Source: Halotalea alkalilenta DSM 17697 (GTDB lineage: Bacteria > Pseudomonadota > Gammaproteobacteria > Pseudomonadales > Halomonadaceae). From it: 64,000 bases of DNA. The position numbers and the translations under genes are program-made. The notes below the pieces were generated by a model. It had not been told where the DNA came from, ran no database searches, and was given only the letters and a program-made list of their open reading frames with translations. The stretch is taken from positions 84,337 to 148,336 of the forward strand of contig NZ_JHYY01000023.1 of NCBI RefSeq assembly GCF_000621205.1, given 5' to 3'. Each line of letters opens with the position of its first letter. Within the stretch, counting starts at the first letter, position 1. Positions 46,561 through 55,593 of this stretch are shown here, piece by piece.

Positions 46561-47289
46561 TCAGCGCGTCGAGGCGAGGAACTGCTTGAGCTCTGGCGTC
46601 TGCGGATCGTCCAGCACTCGCTTGGCATCGCCCTGCTCGTGGATCTTGCCCTGATGCATGAACACCACCCGGCTGCCCACCTCGCGGGCGAAGCGCATCT
46701 CGTGGGTGACCAGTACCAGGGTCATGCCATCGACGGCGAGCTTCTCGAGCACGCGCAGCACTTCGCCCACCAGTTCGGGGTCGAGAGCGGAGGTGATCTC
46801 GTCGCAAAGCAGCACCTTCGGCGCCATCGCAAGGGCCCGGGCGATCGCCACCCGCTGCTGCTGCCCACCGGAGAGCTGCCCTGGCCAGGCGTCGAACTTC
46901 TCGCCCAGGCCGACCGACTCGAGCAGCGCACGCGCACGCGGCTCCACTGCCTCGCGCGACTCCCCCCTCACCACCATCGGCGCCAGCATCACATTCTCGC
47001 CGACCCGGCGGTGGGGAAACAGATTGAAGCTCTGGAAGATCATACCGACATGCTCGCTCAGCTGGCGGGCGCTCATCGCCTCGCCATCCAGGCGCTTGCC
47101 GTTGATCTCGATACTGCCGCTGTCGTGCAGCTCGAGCTGGTTGAGACAGCGCAGCAGCGTGCTTTTTCCCGAGCCGCTGCGCCCGATGATGGATACCACC
47201 TCGCCCTCCTGGATGCGAAGGTCGATGCCCTTGAGCACCTGATTGGCGCCGAAGGACTTGTAGAGTGCGTCAACGCGAACCATGGACAT
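46561..47289 (-). CDS. ABC transporter ATPase (polar amino acid family)
   Basis: A 242-residue ATPase: Walker A GRSGSGKST at about 36-44, signature LSGGQQQRVAIARALAM, Walker B KVLLCDEITSALDPEL, and the H-loop in LVTHEM. It belongs to the polar amino acid/opine group. The start at 47289 is placed by a GGAG upstream, with a second Met at 47283. It follows the inner permease gene with overlap and precedes the amidase by 43 bases. Confidence 0.9.
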   Translation of the reverse strand: MSMVRVDALYKSFGANQVLKGIDLRIQEGEVVSIIGRSGSGKSTLLRCLNQLELHDSGSIEINGKRLDGEAMSARQLSEHVGMIFQSFNLFPHRRVGENVMLAPMVVRGESREAVEPRARALLESVGLGEKFDAWPGQLSGGQQQRVAIARALAMAPKVLLCDEITSALDPELVGEVLRVLEKLAVDGMTLVLVTHEMRFAREVGSRVVFMHQGKIHEQGDAKRVLDDPQTPELKQFLASTR

Positions 47290-47926
47290 CGAGGCGTTTC
47301 TCCAGATAACGGGCATAGCGGGATAGAGGGTAGCAAAGGCAGAAATAGCAAAGCGCCAGCAGCCCGAAGATGGTGAACGGCATGAAGGCTGCGTTGTTGA
47401 GCATCGTCGCGGTGCGGGTCAGCTCGGTGAAGCCGATCACCGAGGCCAGCGCGGTACCTTTGATCACCTGGACCGAAAAACCGACCGTGGGGGCGATCGC
47501 GATTCTCACCGCCTGCCCCAGCACCACGTGGCGCAGAGTCTGGAGCCGGCTCATGCCCAGCACCCGCGCCGCCTGCCACTGCCCGGCGGGGATCGCCTCG
47601 ATCGAGCCGCGCCAGATATCGCAGACGAAGGCGCTGGTGAACAGGGTCAGCGCGATGGTCGCGGCGGTCCAGGCGGAGAGATTGATCCCCAGCGCGGAAA
47701 GCCCGAAGAAGATCAGAAAGAGCTGCATCAATAGCGGCGTGCCCTGGAACAGCTCGACGTAGCCGCGAACCAGCAGCTGCAGCGCCTTGATCTGCGATGT
47801 CCGCCACCAGGTGAGCAGCGCGCCGACCAGGCCGCCGCCGACGAAGGCGATGATCGACAGCGCCAGCGTCCAGCGCAGCGCCCTCAGCAGGTGGCCGAGG
47901 ATATCCCATAAGGTGAAATCGATCAT
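47270..47926 (-). CDS. ABC transporter permease (polar amino acid family)
   Basis: A 218-residue permease with 4-5 membrane segments and the ATPase-contact motif, here VLGMSRLQTLRHVVLGQAV. GYVELFQGTPLLMQLFLIF is the typical His/Met-type GlnP stretch. Its stop overlaps the start of the ATPase gene by 20 bases, and its start overlaps the other permease. It pairs with that permease to form the channel. Confidence 0.9.
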   Translation of the reverse strand: MIDFTLWDILGHLLRALRWTLALSIIAFVGGGLVGALLTWWRTSQIKALQLLVRGYVELFQGTPLLMQLFLIFFGLSALGINLSAWTAATIALTLFTSAFVCDIWRGSIEAIPAGQWQAARVLGMSRLQTLRHVVLGQAVRIAIAPTVGFSVQVIKGTALASVIGFTELTRTATMLNNAAFMPFTIFGLLALCYFCLCYPLSRYARYLEKRLDVHGSR

Positions 47927-48591
47927 CGCTGTTCCCCTTGCAGAAAGCCGAACAGGCGCCGACCGATGTACTCGAAGCTCTGGCGCATCGCGATCGCGAT
48001 CCCCAGGTAGCAGAGCGTCGCGACGATGTAGGTCTCGAAGCTCCTGAAATTGCGGGACTGGATGAAGTTGGCGGCGTAGGTGAGCTCCTCCACCGAGATC
48101 TGGGAGATCACCGCCGAGCCGAGCATCACGATGATGCACTGGCTGGTCAGCGCCGGGTAGATCCGGCTCAACGCCGGCACCAGCACGACATGGCGATAGG
48201 ATTGCAGCGGCGACATGCCGAGCACTCGCGCCGCTTCCCTCTGCCCTTTGGGTACCGCTTGGATCCCGGCACGAATGATCTCGGTGGCATAGGCGGTGAG
48301 GTTGAGCGTCATCGCGATCAGCGCACAGCTGGTCGCCGAGAGGCGCAGATCGAGCGCCGGCAGCCCGAAGTAGATGAAGAACAGCTGGACGATGAAAGGC
48401 GTGTTGCGGATCAACTCGACGTAGATGCCGATCAGCGCCGAGAGGAGGCGCGGTCCTTCGAGCCGAAGCCAAGCGAACGGCACCGCGATGGCAAGGCCGA
48501 GCAGGGTCGCTACCACTGTCACCCACAAGGTGGTGACGATGCCCTCGACGAACACCTGCCAGTAGGGCAGCAGTGAGAGAAAATCGAGCAT
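47923..48591 (-). CDS. ABC transporter permease (polar amino acid family)
   Basis: A 222-residue permease homologous to its downstream neighbour: YVELIRNTPFIVQLFFIYFG and VLGMSPLQSYRHVVLVPAL are the family stretches. It overlaps the next permease gene by 4 bases. It is 66 bases after the binding-protein gene. Confidence 0.9.
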   Translation of the reverse strand: MLDFLSLLPYWQVFVEGIVTTLWVTVVATLLGLAIAVPFAWLRLEGPRLLSALIGIYVELIRNTPFIVQLFFIYFGLPALDLRLSATSCALIAMTLNLTAYATEIIRAGIQAVPKGQREAARVLGMSPLQSYRHVVLVPALSRIYPALTSQCIIVMLGSAVISQISVEELTYAANFIQSRNFRSFETYIVATLCYLGIAIAMRQSFEYIGRRLFGFLQGEQR

Positions 48592-48657
48592 GTTGAATTA
48601 GGCCCTGTGACCGCTGGCATCAGGCCAGCGGCATGGAGAGGTCGATTTCAGGAGGGG

Positions 48658-49488
48658 TCAGAGGCTGCGCATGCTCTCGGGCAGCGGCATGCCGAACCAA
48701 CGCTCGGACATCGCATCGAAGGTGCCGTCGGCGAGCCCTGCGGCGATCAGGCTATCGACCTTTTCCTTCAGCGCCTGGTTGCCCTTGCTGATCCCGATGT
48801 AGCAAGGCGAATCCTGCAGCGTCAGCACCAGATGCGGCGTGCGTGCGCCGCCCCGGGTGGCGAGCGCGGCCGCGACGGGGCTGCCGGTGGCGACGTAGTC
48901 GACCTGGCCCGAGGTGAAGGCGGAAAGCGTAGTGGCGTTATCCTCGTAGCGTCGCAGCGTAGTGCTCGAAGGCGCCACCTCGGTGAGCTTGATCTCCTCG
49001 AGTGCGCCACGGGTGGCGCCGATGGTCTTGCCCGCGAGCGCCTCGGGGCCGCTCATCTCGGGCTCCTCGGTGGCGGAGAACACGCCATAGAAGAACGGCG
49101 CGTAGGCGCTCGAGAAGTCGATGGCCTGCTCCCGCTCCGGGGTCTTGCCGAGCGACGAGATCACCAGATCGGCGCGGTCGCTGGTGAGATAGGGAATCCG
49201 GTTGGCGCTGGTCACCGGCACCAGTTCCAGTTCGACCCCGATCTGCTCGGCGAGGTAGCGGGCGGTGTCGATGTCGTAGCCTTGCGGTTCGAGATCGGCG
49301 CCGATCGAGCCGAACGGCGGATAGTCCTGGGGTACCGCGACGCGCAGCACGCCGCGCTGCTCGATCGTGGCGAGATCGGCGGCATTGGCCTGAACCACGC
49401 TGAAAGCGAGCGCAGCACAGGCAAGGGAAGCGCACCAACGGCGAACAACGGCGAGGCGCGAGGAGCGTTGAAGCAGGTTGCGGATCAT
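48658..49488 (-). CDS. ABC transporter periplasmic binding protein
   Basis: A 276-residue solute-binding protein (family 3). A signal peptide of about 36 residues ends SVVQANA, after which ADLATIEQRGVLRVAVPQDY begins. YDIDTARYLAEQIGVELELV, GKTPEREQAIDFSSAYAPF and YVATGSPVAAALATRGGA are typical of amino-acid-type binding proteins. It heads the operon binding protein-permease-permease-ATPase-amidase. Two AACGATNGTT sites lie upstream at 49530 and 49560. Confidence 0.92.
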   Translation of the reverse strand: MIRNLLQRSSRLAVVRRWCASLACAALAFSVVQANAADLATIEQRGVLRVAVPQDYPPFGSIGADLEPQGYDIDTARYLAEQIGVELELVPVTSANRIPYLTSDRADLVISSLGKTPEREQAIDFSSAYAPFFYGVFSATEEPEMSGPEALAGKTIGATRGALEEIKLTEVAPSSTTLRRYEDNATTLSAFTSGQVDYVATGSPVAAALATRGGARTPHLVLTLQDSPCYIGISKGNQALKEKVDSLIAAGLADGTFDAMSERWFGMPLPESMRSL

Positions 49489-49529
49489 GAATGTCTCCAG
49501 AATGAGCGAAGCAGCGCGACCGGGAATGA

Positions 49530-49569
49530 AACGATAGTTTTATGAATTTTGGTTCTTGCAACGATCGTT
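49530..49569. promoter_or_regulatory. Two AACGATNGTT sites 30 bases apart
   Basis: AACGATAGTT is at 49530-49539 and the palindrome AACGATCGTT at 49560-49569, 42 bases and more before the binding-protein ATG. The 30-base phasing places both on the same helical face. They may be sites of the neighbouring RpiR regulator. Confidence 0.5.
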
Positions 49570-49698
49570 AAGCAATCGACGTGCCAAGCCCCACCTTCCC
49601 CGCAATCCCCCGCCCCAGCGGCGATCACATCGCGGCAGCACCCTGCGCTGAAGTGGACAACGCACCAAAGAATGGCCGATCCGCCACCCAACCGCCCT

Positions 49699-50562
49699 TT
49701 ATTGGTGCATCGATGGACCGCCCCCCTCCTCGAGCTCATCGAGCTGCTCGTAGTAGTCGCCGATCTCGGCGATCCGCATCCTGCCGAGGCGAAGCTGCCG
49801 ATGCAGCGCGCCGTTCGCGAGCACGCAGACCAGGCTCATCGCCGCGGCGTAGCTGTCGAAGGCCGAGACGCTGTCGAGCGGCGCTTCGAGCCATACGTTG
49901 GCCTGCTCGGCATGGCGGCGCATGGTGGCATCGCCGACCAGCAGCACCGGCACTTGACGATGCGCGAGCGTATCGAGCAGCCTGGAAAAGCCTTTCAGCC
50001 GCCGGCGAAATCCGAACAGCACGACCAGGTCCCCGCTGCCGAGGCCGGCCAGCTCCTCACCGAGCGACTGCCCTGGCTGCGGAGCGAGATGCACGTCGGT
50101 CCGGCACTGAATCATCTGCTGGCGAAAATGCAGCGCGATCGGATAGCTATTGCGAAAACCCAGCACCAGTATCCGTCGTGCTCCGCAAAGCAGCGAGACC
50201 GCCGCTTCGAAGCGGCTCTCGGAGAGATGGTCGAGACAGCGCCGCAGATTGTTCTGCTCGCGTTCGAAGTGGGAGACGAACCCTTGCGGCGCGCCCCCCT
50301 CGCCGCTGCTGCTCGCCAGCGGCACGCCGAGACTGCGCAGCTCTCTTGCGTGATCCTTGACCTCACGGAAGCTGTCGAAGCCGAGGCGCTTGAACAGGCG
50401 GCTTACAGTTGCCTTGGAGACCCCGGTGAGCCGCGCCAGCTCGGCGGCGTTGTAGACCGCGAAATCGTCGAAATGATCGAGAATGAAGTCGGCCACCCGC
50501 TGCTCCTGGGGCGAGAGATCGGCATAGTGGCGGTCGATCCGCTGCCCGATATGAATGTTCAT
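49699..50562 (-). CDS. RpiR-family transcriptional regulator
   Basis: A 287-residue regulator. The N-terminal helix-turn-helix has YNAAELARLTGVSKATVSRL and FKRLGFDSFREVKDHAR; the C-terminal SIS domain has ARRILVLGFRNSYPIALHFR, LGSGDLVVLFGFRRRL and VPVLLVGDATMRRHAEQA. Such proteins often sense a metabolite of the neighbouring pathway. The start at 50562 begins the conserved part; upstream in-frame sequence looks random. It is divergent from xdhA across 302 bases and lies beside the ABC operon, so it probably controls purine use; the sequence cannot prove that. Confidence 0.85.
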   Translation of the reverse strand: MNIHIGQRIDRHYADLSPQEQRVADFILDHFDDFAVYNAAELARLTGVSKATVSRLFKRLGFDSFREVKDHARELRSLGVPLASSSGEGGAPQGFVSHFEREQNNLRRCLDHLSESRFEAAVSLLCGARRILVLGFRNSYPIALHFRQQMIQCRTDVHLAPQPGQSLGEELAGLGSGDLVVLFGFRRRLKGFSRLLDTLAHRQVPVLLVGDATMRRHAEQANVWLEAPLDSVSAFDSYAAAMSLVCVLANGALHRQLRLGRMRIAEIGDYYEQLDELEEGGGPSMHQ

Positions 50563-50864
50563 TCCAACCGTTCCTGAATTGAGCGCACGCTGCGCTGAAA
50601 TTTGTAATTTGACGGACAGCCGAGCGTTGACGCCGCCTTGCGCCTTCAGTGCGCCGCAAGGCAGGGAGAAGCGGCTTGCGCGGGAGAACACTTTATAGGA
50701 ATTTGAGAATCCCGGCCGTTGAAACGAGCGTTGCAGTGCCTGATCGAACAATCAAGCGCTCCGCTCGCGCTGCCCGCGATAGCGCGGGAGCATGATAAAA
50801 GGCTTCACCGCTCTCGCCGGAACCGATCCCCGCTCCGACGAAGGCTAGTACCGGAGACAGCGCA
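50563..50864. other. Divergent promoter region of the RpiR gene and xdhABC
   Basis: This 302-base gap has no gene. It holds AACGAGCGTT at 50723-50732, one base off the AACGATCGTT palindrome upstream of the binding-protein gene. GGAGAC just before 50865 is the xdhA ribosome binding site. Confidence 0.5.
50723..50732. promoter_or_regulatory. Candidate RpiR site before xdhA
   Basis: AACGAGCGTT, matching AACGANNGTT sites upstream of the ABC operon, 132 bases before the xdhA start. Confidence 0.4.
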
Positions 50865-52268
50865 ATGCTCCAGTTCAGACTCAACGGCGAAATCGTAGAG
50901 ATCGCCGAAGTGGCACCCCATGAATCCGCTCTGGTGCTGCTGCGTGAAACGCTCAAGCGTTGCGGTACCAAGGAAGGCTGCGCCTCGGGCGACTGCGGCG
51001 CCTGCACCGTCGCGTTGCGCGATCCCGGCCGGGGCCCGGACGCCCGCTTCGAGTCGGTCAACGCCTGCATCCTGCCGGCCTGGCAGCTCGAGGGACTCGA
51101 TGTGATCACCGTCGAGGGTCTGGCCAAGGGAGAGGCGCTCCATCCGGTCCAGCGCGCGATGGTCGATCACCATGCCAGCCAGTGCGGTTTCTGCACGCCC
51201 GGCTTCGTCATGTCGCTGTTCACCCTCTATCACGATCCTGAGCCGCTCGACGACCACCGCCTCGCCGTGGCACTCGGCGGCAACCTCTGCCGCTGTACGG
51301 GCTATCGACCGATCCGGGCGGCAGCGCTGGCAATGCGCGAGACCGCAGGTGTGGTTCCCGACTGGATCGATCAAGTCCGACCGTTCGCTGCTGAAGCGTG
51401 CAACGATGCGCGCGCCTTTCATCGCCCGACCACCCTGGCGGAGCTCGATGCGCTGCTGAAGCGCCACCCCGATGCGCGGCTGGTCGCCGGCGGCACCGAC
51501 CTGATGCTCGAGTCGACGATCCGGCTGGCCGACTTCCCCCAAGTCATCGACCTCACCCGGATCGACGCGCTGAAGACCATCGAGGAACATGATGGTGGCT
51601 GGTGGGTCGGCGCCGGCGTTACCTATACCCAGCTCGCACCGCTGCTGGAGCGCCACTATCCCGCCTTCGCGCGGCTGCTCGACCGGCTCGGCTCGCAGCA
51701 GGTGCGCAATCGCGGCACCCTGGCCGGCAACGTCGCCAATGCCTCGCCGATCGGCGACACCCCGCCGGTGCTGCTCGCCCTCGACGCGCGGTTGAGGATC
51801 AGCGGCGGCGATGGCGTACGCGAGATGGCGCTGAACGACTTCTTCCTCGACTATCGCCGCACCGCCCTCGCTCCTGGCGAGTACATCCAGGCGATCTGGC
51901 TGCCACGCCTGGGCGATGGCGAACAGCTCAAGGTGTGGAAGCTCTCCAAGCGCCGCGACGACGACATCTCGGCGGTGCTGATGGCGATACGCCTGCGGCT
52001 CGACGATAGCTACTTGCGCGATGTCCGGGTCGCCTTCGGCGGCATGGCGGCCACGCCCAAGCGCGCGCTCGAAACCGAAGCCGAGCTTGAAGACCGCCCG
52101 CTCGACGAGGCTGCCGTCGCCGCCGCGCGCGCAGCGATCGCACGCGAGTTCACCCCGCTGAGCGACGCCCGCGCCAGCAGCGACTACCGTCTCACCGCGG
52201 CGGGCAACCTGCTCGAGCGCCTACGTTTGCAGCTCGCCGAACCCCATGTCGCCACGGAGATCCACTGA
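50865..52268 (+). CDS. xdhA: Xanthine dehydrogenase iron-sulfur/FAD subunit
   Basis: A 467-residue subunit. Two [2Fe-2S] clusters: Cys39, Cys44, Cys47 and Cys68 for the plant-type one, and Cys107, Cys110, Cys142 and Cys144 for the helical one (QCGFCTPGF and LCRCTGYRPI). The FAD domain follows, with RLVAGGTDLMLEST, QQVRNRGTLAGNVANASPIGD (shown in part) and the CO-dehydrogenase-type C-terminal domain. It passes electrons from the molybdenum subunit to NAD. The stop overlaps the xdhB start by one base. Confidence 0.95.
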   Translation: MLQFRLNGEIVEIAEVAPHESALVLLRETLKRCGTKEGCASGDCGACTVALRDPGRGPDARFESVNACILPAWQLEGLDVITVEGLAKGEALHPVQRAMVDHHASQCGFCTPGFVMSLFTLYHDPEPLDDHRLAVALGGNLCRCTGYRPIRAAALAMRETAGVVPDWIDQVRPFAAEACNDARAFHRPTTLAELDALLKRHPDARLVAGGTDLMLESTIRLADFPQVIDLTRIDALKTIEEHDGGWWVGAGVTYTQLAPLLERHYPAFARLLDRLGSQQVRNRGTLAGNVANASPIGDTPPVLLALDARLRISGGDGVREMALNDFFLDYRRTALAPGEYIQAIWLPRLGDGEQLKVWKLSKRRDDDISAVLMAIRLRLDDSYLRDVRVAFGGMAATPKRALETEAELEDRPLDEAAVAAARAAIAREFTPLSDARASSDYRLTAAGNLLERLRLQLAEPHVATEIH

Positions 52269-54724
52269 TGCGCAGCCTCATAGATCTACCCGCTCGCCGG
52301 GCGAGCAGCGATAACGTCTCTCCGGCCCACGACAGCGCCATCGGGCACGTCACCGGGCGCGCCTCCTACATCGACGATCTCAGCGAGCCGAGCGGCCTGC
52401 TGCACCTCGCCATCGGCCTTTCGACACGCGCCAGCGCCGGGCTCGCGAGCCTTGCGCTGGATGCGGTTCGCCGTGCCCCCGGGGTGGTCGAGGTACTCAC
52501 CGCGGCGGACATTCCCGGCCATAACGAAGTCGGCGCGGTCTATCCTGGGGATCCGCTGCTCGCCGAGGGCGAAGTGCGCTATGCGGGGCAGGCGCTGTTC
52601 GCGGTGGTCGCCACCAGCCTGCGCGCGGCGCGCCAGGCCATCGCCCTGGCCTCGGTCGAGTACGTCGATCGCCCCCCCTCCCTCGACCCGGTCGAAGCGA
52701 TTCGCCAGGGGCTCACCGTCCTGCCTGAGCACGTCCAGTGCCGGGCCACGCCCGCGCCGCTCGACCGCACCGGCGTACTGGCCGACGACAACGGCACCTC
52801 GGAGCAGCGCCACGCCGGCCCCGATGGCAATTGGCGCCAAGCGCTCGACGCCGCGCCCCACCACGTCGAGGGCGAGCAGTTCATCGGTGGCCAGGAGCAT
52901 TTCTATCTCGAGGGGCAGATCGCCCTCGCCGAGCCGTGGGAGGACGACGGCCTGCGGATCCTCACCTCGAGCCAGCATCCGAGCGAGGTACAGAAGCTGG
53001 TCGCCGAGGTGCTGGGGCTGCCGCTGCACCGGATCGTCGCCGAGGTGCGCCGCATGGGCGGCGGCTTCGGTGGCAAGGAGAGCCAGGCGGCAGCGCTCGG
53101 CGCGCTGGCCGCACTGGCGGCCTGGCGCACCGGGCGCGCGGTCAAGTTCCGCATGCCGCGCGAGACCGACATGCGCTTTACCGGCAAGCGCCATCCGTTC
53201 CACAACCGCTACCGGATCGGCTTCGACGACGACGGCCTGATCCATGGCGCGGAGATCGAGCTGATCGGCGACTGCGGCCACTCGCCGGATCTTTCCGAAG
53301 GCGTGGTCGACCGCGCGATGTTCCACGCCGACAACGCCTATTACCTCGGCAGCGCCAGAGTGATCGGCCATCGGGCGATGACCCACACCGCCTCCAACAC
53401 CGCCTTTCGCGGCTTCGGCGGCCCCCAGGGGATGATGCCGATCGAGAACGCGCTGGACGACATCGCGCGCCGCCTCGGCCTCGACCCCCTCGACGTGCGC
53501 AAGCGCAACCTCTACGCGCCGGGCCGGGACGAGACCCACTACGGCCAGCGCATCGAGCAGCACCTGATCCAGTCGCTGGTCGAGCAGCTGGAGCGCGACA
53601 GCGACTACCGCACGCGCCGGGAGCGGATCCGCCAGTACAACGCGGCCAGCCCGGTGGTAAAACGTGGGCTGGCGCTGACTCCGGTCAAGTTCGGCATCTC
53701 GTTCACCGCCGCCCACCTCAACCAAGCGGGCGCGCTGGTGCGCATCTATACCGACGGCAGCGTCCTGGCCAACCACGGCGGCACCGAGATGGGACAGGGG
53801 CTGCATACCAAGGTATGCCAGGTGGTGGCGCGAGAGCTCGGCCTTCCCCTCGAACTGGTGCGAATCAGTGCGACGCGTACCGACAAAGTGCCCAACACCT
53901 CGCCCACCGCTGCCTCCTCCGGCGCCGACCTAAACGCGATGGCGGCACGCGAAGCGGCGCTGACCCTGCGCTCTCGCCTCTACGCGTTCGCCGCCAAGCG
54001 GCATGCGCTCGCGCCCGACTCACTCGCGCTGGCCGACGGTGAACTGCGCGCGACCACGCTCGAAGGAGAATCCTTCCGACTCGATTGGGCGGCACTGGTC
54101 CAGCAGGCCTACATGGCGAGGGTGGCGCTGTTCGCCGAGGGGCACTATTCCACTCCCAAGATCGGCTATGACAAGCGCGCCGCGCGCGGCCGACCGTTCT
54201 ACTACTTCGCCTACGGCGCCGCGGTGAGCGAGGTCGAGATCGATAGCCTCAGCGGTGAGTACCGGGTCGTCCGCGCCGACATCCTCCACGACGTCGGCGA
54301 ATCGCTCAATCCGGCGATCGACCTCGGCCAGGTGGAAGGCGGCTACATCCAGGGGCTCGGCTGGCTGACCAGCGAGGAGCTGAAGTGGAACGCCGAAGGG
54401 CAACTGACCACGGTCAACCCCTCGACCTACAAGATCCCCGCGTTCGACGACGCGCCGATCGATTTCCGCGTCGCGCTGCTCGAGGGACACCCCAACTCGG
54501 AGGCGACGATCTATCGCTCCAAGGCAGTGGGCGAGCCACCGTTCATGCTCGCGATCTCGGCCTGGGCGGCACTGCGCGATGCGATCTCAAGCATCGGTGG
54601 CTATCGACTCAATCCCCGCCTCGACACTCCGGCGACCCCGGAGCGGGTGCTGTTCGCCTGTCAGGCGATGCGCGAGAGCGATCCGGCGAAGACGTCGCGC
54701 GTCGCCGTGCAGGCACAGCCGTGA
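52268..54724 (+). CDS. xdhB: Xanthine dehydrogenase molybdenum-binding subunit
   Basis: An 818-residue catalytic subunit that oxidises hypoxanthine and xanthine to urate. The Moco-binding GGGFGGKE (EVRRMGGGFGGKESQAAALG), FRGFGGPQGMMPIENALDD and the catalytic Glu region KAVGEPPFMLAISAWAALRD are present. SPTAASSGADLNAMAAREA and GTEMGQGLHTKVCQVV are further Moco contacts. Full length for the family. It overlaps xdhC as GTGA. Confidence 0.95.
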   Translation: MRSLIDLPARRASSDNVSPAHDSAIGHVTGRASYIDDLSEPSGLLHLAIGLSTRASAGLASLALDAVRRAPGVVEVLTAADIPGHNEVGAVYPGDPLLAEGEVRYAGQALFAVVATSLRAARQAIALASVEYVDRPPSLDPVEAIRQGLTVLPEHVQCRATPAPLDRTGVLADDNGTSEQRHAGPDGNWRQALDAAPHHVEGEQFIGGQEHFYLEGQIALAEPWEDDGLRILTSSQHPSEVQKLVAEVLGLPLHRIVAEVRRMGGGFGGKESQAAALGALAALAAWRTGRAVKFRMPRETDMRFTGKRHPFHNRYRIGFDDDGLIHGAEIELIGDCGHSPDLSEGVVDRAMFHADNAYYLGSARVIGHRAMTHTASNTAFRGFGGPQGMMPIENALDDIARRLGLDPLDVRKRNLYAPGRDETHYGQRIEQHLIQSLVEQLERDSDYRTRRERIRQYNAASPVVKRGLALTPVKFGISFTAAHLNQAGALVRIYTDGSVLANHGGTEMGQGLHTKVCQVVARELGLPLELVRISATRTDKVPNTSPTAASSGADLNAMAAREAALTLRSRLYAFAAKRHALAPDSLALADGELRATTLEGESFRLDWAALVQQAYMARVALFAEGHYSTPKIGYDKRAARGRPFYYFAYGAAVSEVEIDSLSGEYRVVRADILHDVGESLNPAIDLGQVEGGYIQGLGWLTSEELKWNAEGQLTTVNPSTYKIPAFDDAPIDFRVALLEGHPNSEATIYRSKAVGEPPFMLAISAWAALRDAISSIGGYRLNPRLDTPATPERVLFACQAMRESDPAKTSRVAVQAQP

Positions 54725-55593
54725 GCGACGCGACGCTCGGCTGGAGCGACGCGCTGGCGCAGCTGCAGCGCGACGGCGAGCCGCACGTGCTGGTCTCGCT
54801 GGTCGCCTGCGCCGGATCCACCCCTCGTGAACCCGGGGCCAAGATGGTGGTGACCCTGGAGCATCACTACGACACCCTCGGCGGCGGGCGCTTCGAGCAG
54901 CAGCTGATCGAGAGCGCCCGCGCGCTGCTCGCGCGGGGCCAGCCGGACATCCGGCTCGAGCGTTTCGCCCTCGGCGCCCGTGCCCAGCAGTGCTGCGGCG
55001 GGCATCTGGCCGCGCTGCTCGAGTGCTACCCGGGCGCCGAGATGCGCCTGGCGCTGTTCGGCGCCGGCCATGTCGGCATCGCACTGGAGCGCTTGGTCCG
55101 CGAGTTGCCGTGGCGGCTGGACTGGTTCGATTCCCGCCTCGAAGCGCGCGAGGCGGCGCGTCTCGATCATGGCCCGCGCACCCGGATGCACGAGCGCTTC
55201 GATACCGAGGCGGCGGCGCGGCTCGCGCCCGGCAGCCACTGCCTGGTGATGACCCACGATCACCTCGAGGACGAGCGGCTGATCGAGGCGCTGCTGGCGC
55301 GCGACGACCTGGCGTCGATCGGCCTCATCGGGTCGAAGACCAAATGGTCGCGCTTTCGCCACCGGCTGGCCGCACGCGGCTTCGATGACGCCCGGCTCGA
55401 GCGCGTACGCTGCCCGATCGGCGCCGCCTGCGCCGGGCGCAAGCGCCCGGCCGAGATCGCCCTCGCGGTCGCCGCGGAACTGCTGGCGATGGCCCCCTCC
55501 CGCCCGATGCGAACCCGGCGCGGCCTGGATGGCATCTCGCTCGAGCTGCTCGAGACCAGCCCCCCTCCAACAGATCAGGATACCGACCGATGA
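54721..55593 (+). CDS. xdhC: XdhC, molybdenum-cofactor insertion protein
   Basis: A 290-residue accessory protein that binds sulfurated Moco and loads XdhB. It begins at a GTG inside the xdhB stop. Typical stretches are LVSLVACAGSTPREPGAKMV, FGAGHVGIALERLV, CLVMTHDHLEDERLIEALLA and SIGLIGSKTKWSRFRHRLAA. The N-terminal Cys of the family is at LVACAGSTPRE. It overlaps guaD as ATGA. Confidence 0.93.
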   Translation: MSDATLGWSDALAQLQRDGEPHVLVSLVACAGSTPREPGAKMVVTLEHHYDTLGGGRFEQQLIESARALLARGQPDIRLERFALGARAQQCCGGHLAALLECYPGAEMRLALFGAGHVGIALERLVRELPWRLDWFDSRLEAREAARLDHGPRTRMHERFDTEAAARLAPGSHCLVMTHDHLEDERLIEALLARDDLASIGLIGSKTKWSRFRHRLAARGFDDARLERVRCPIGAACAGRKRPAEIALAVAAELLAMAPSRPMRTRRGLDGISLELLETSPPPTDQDTDR

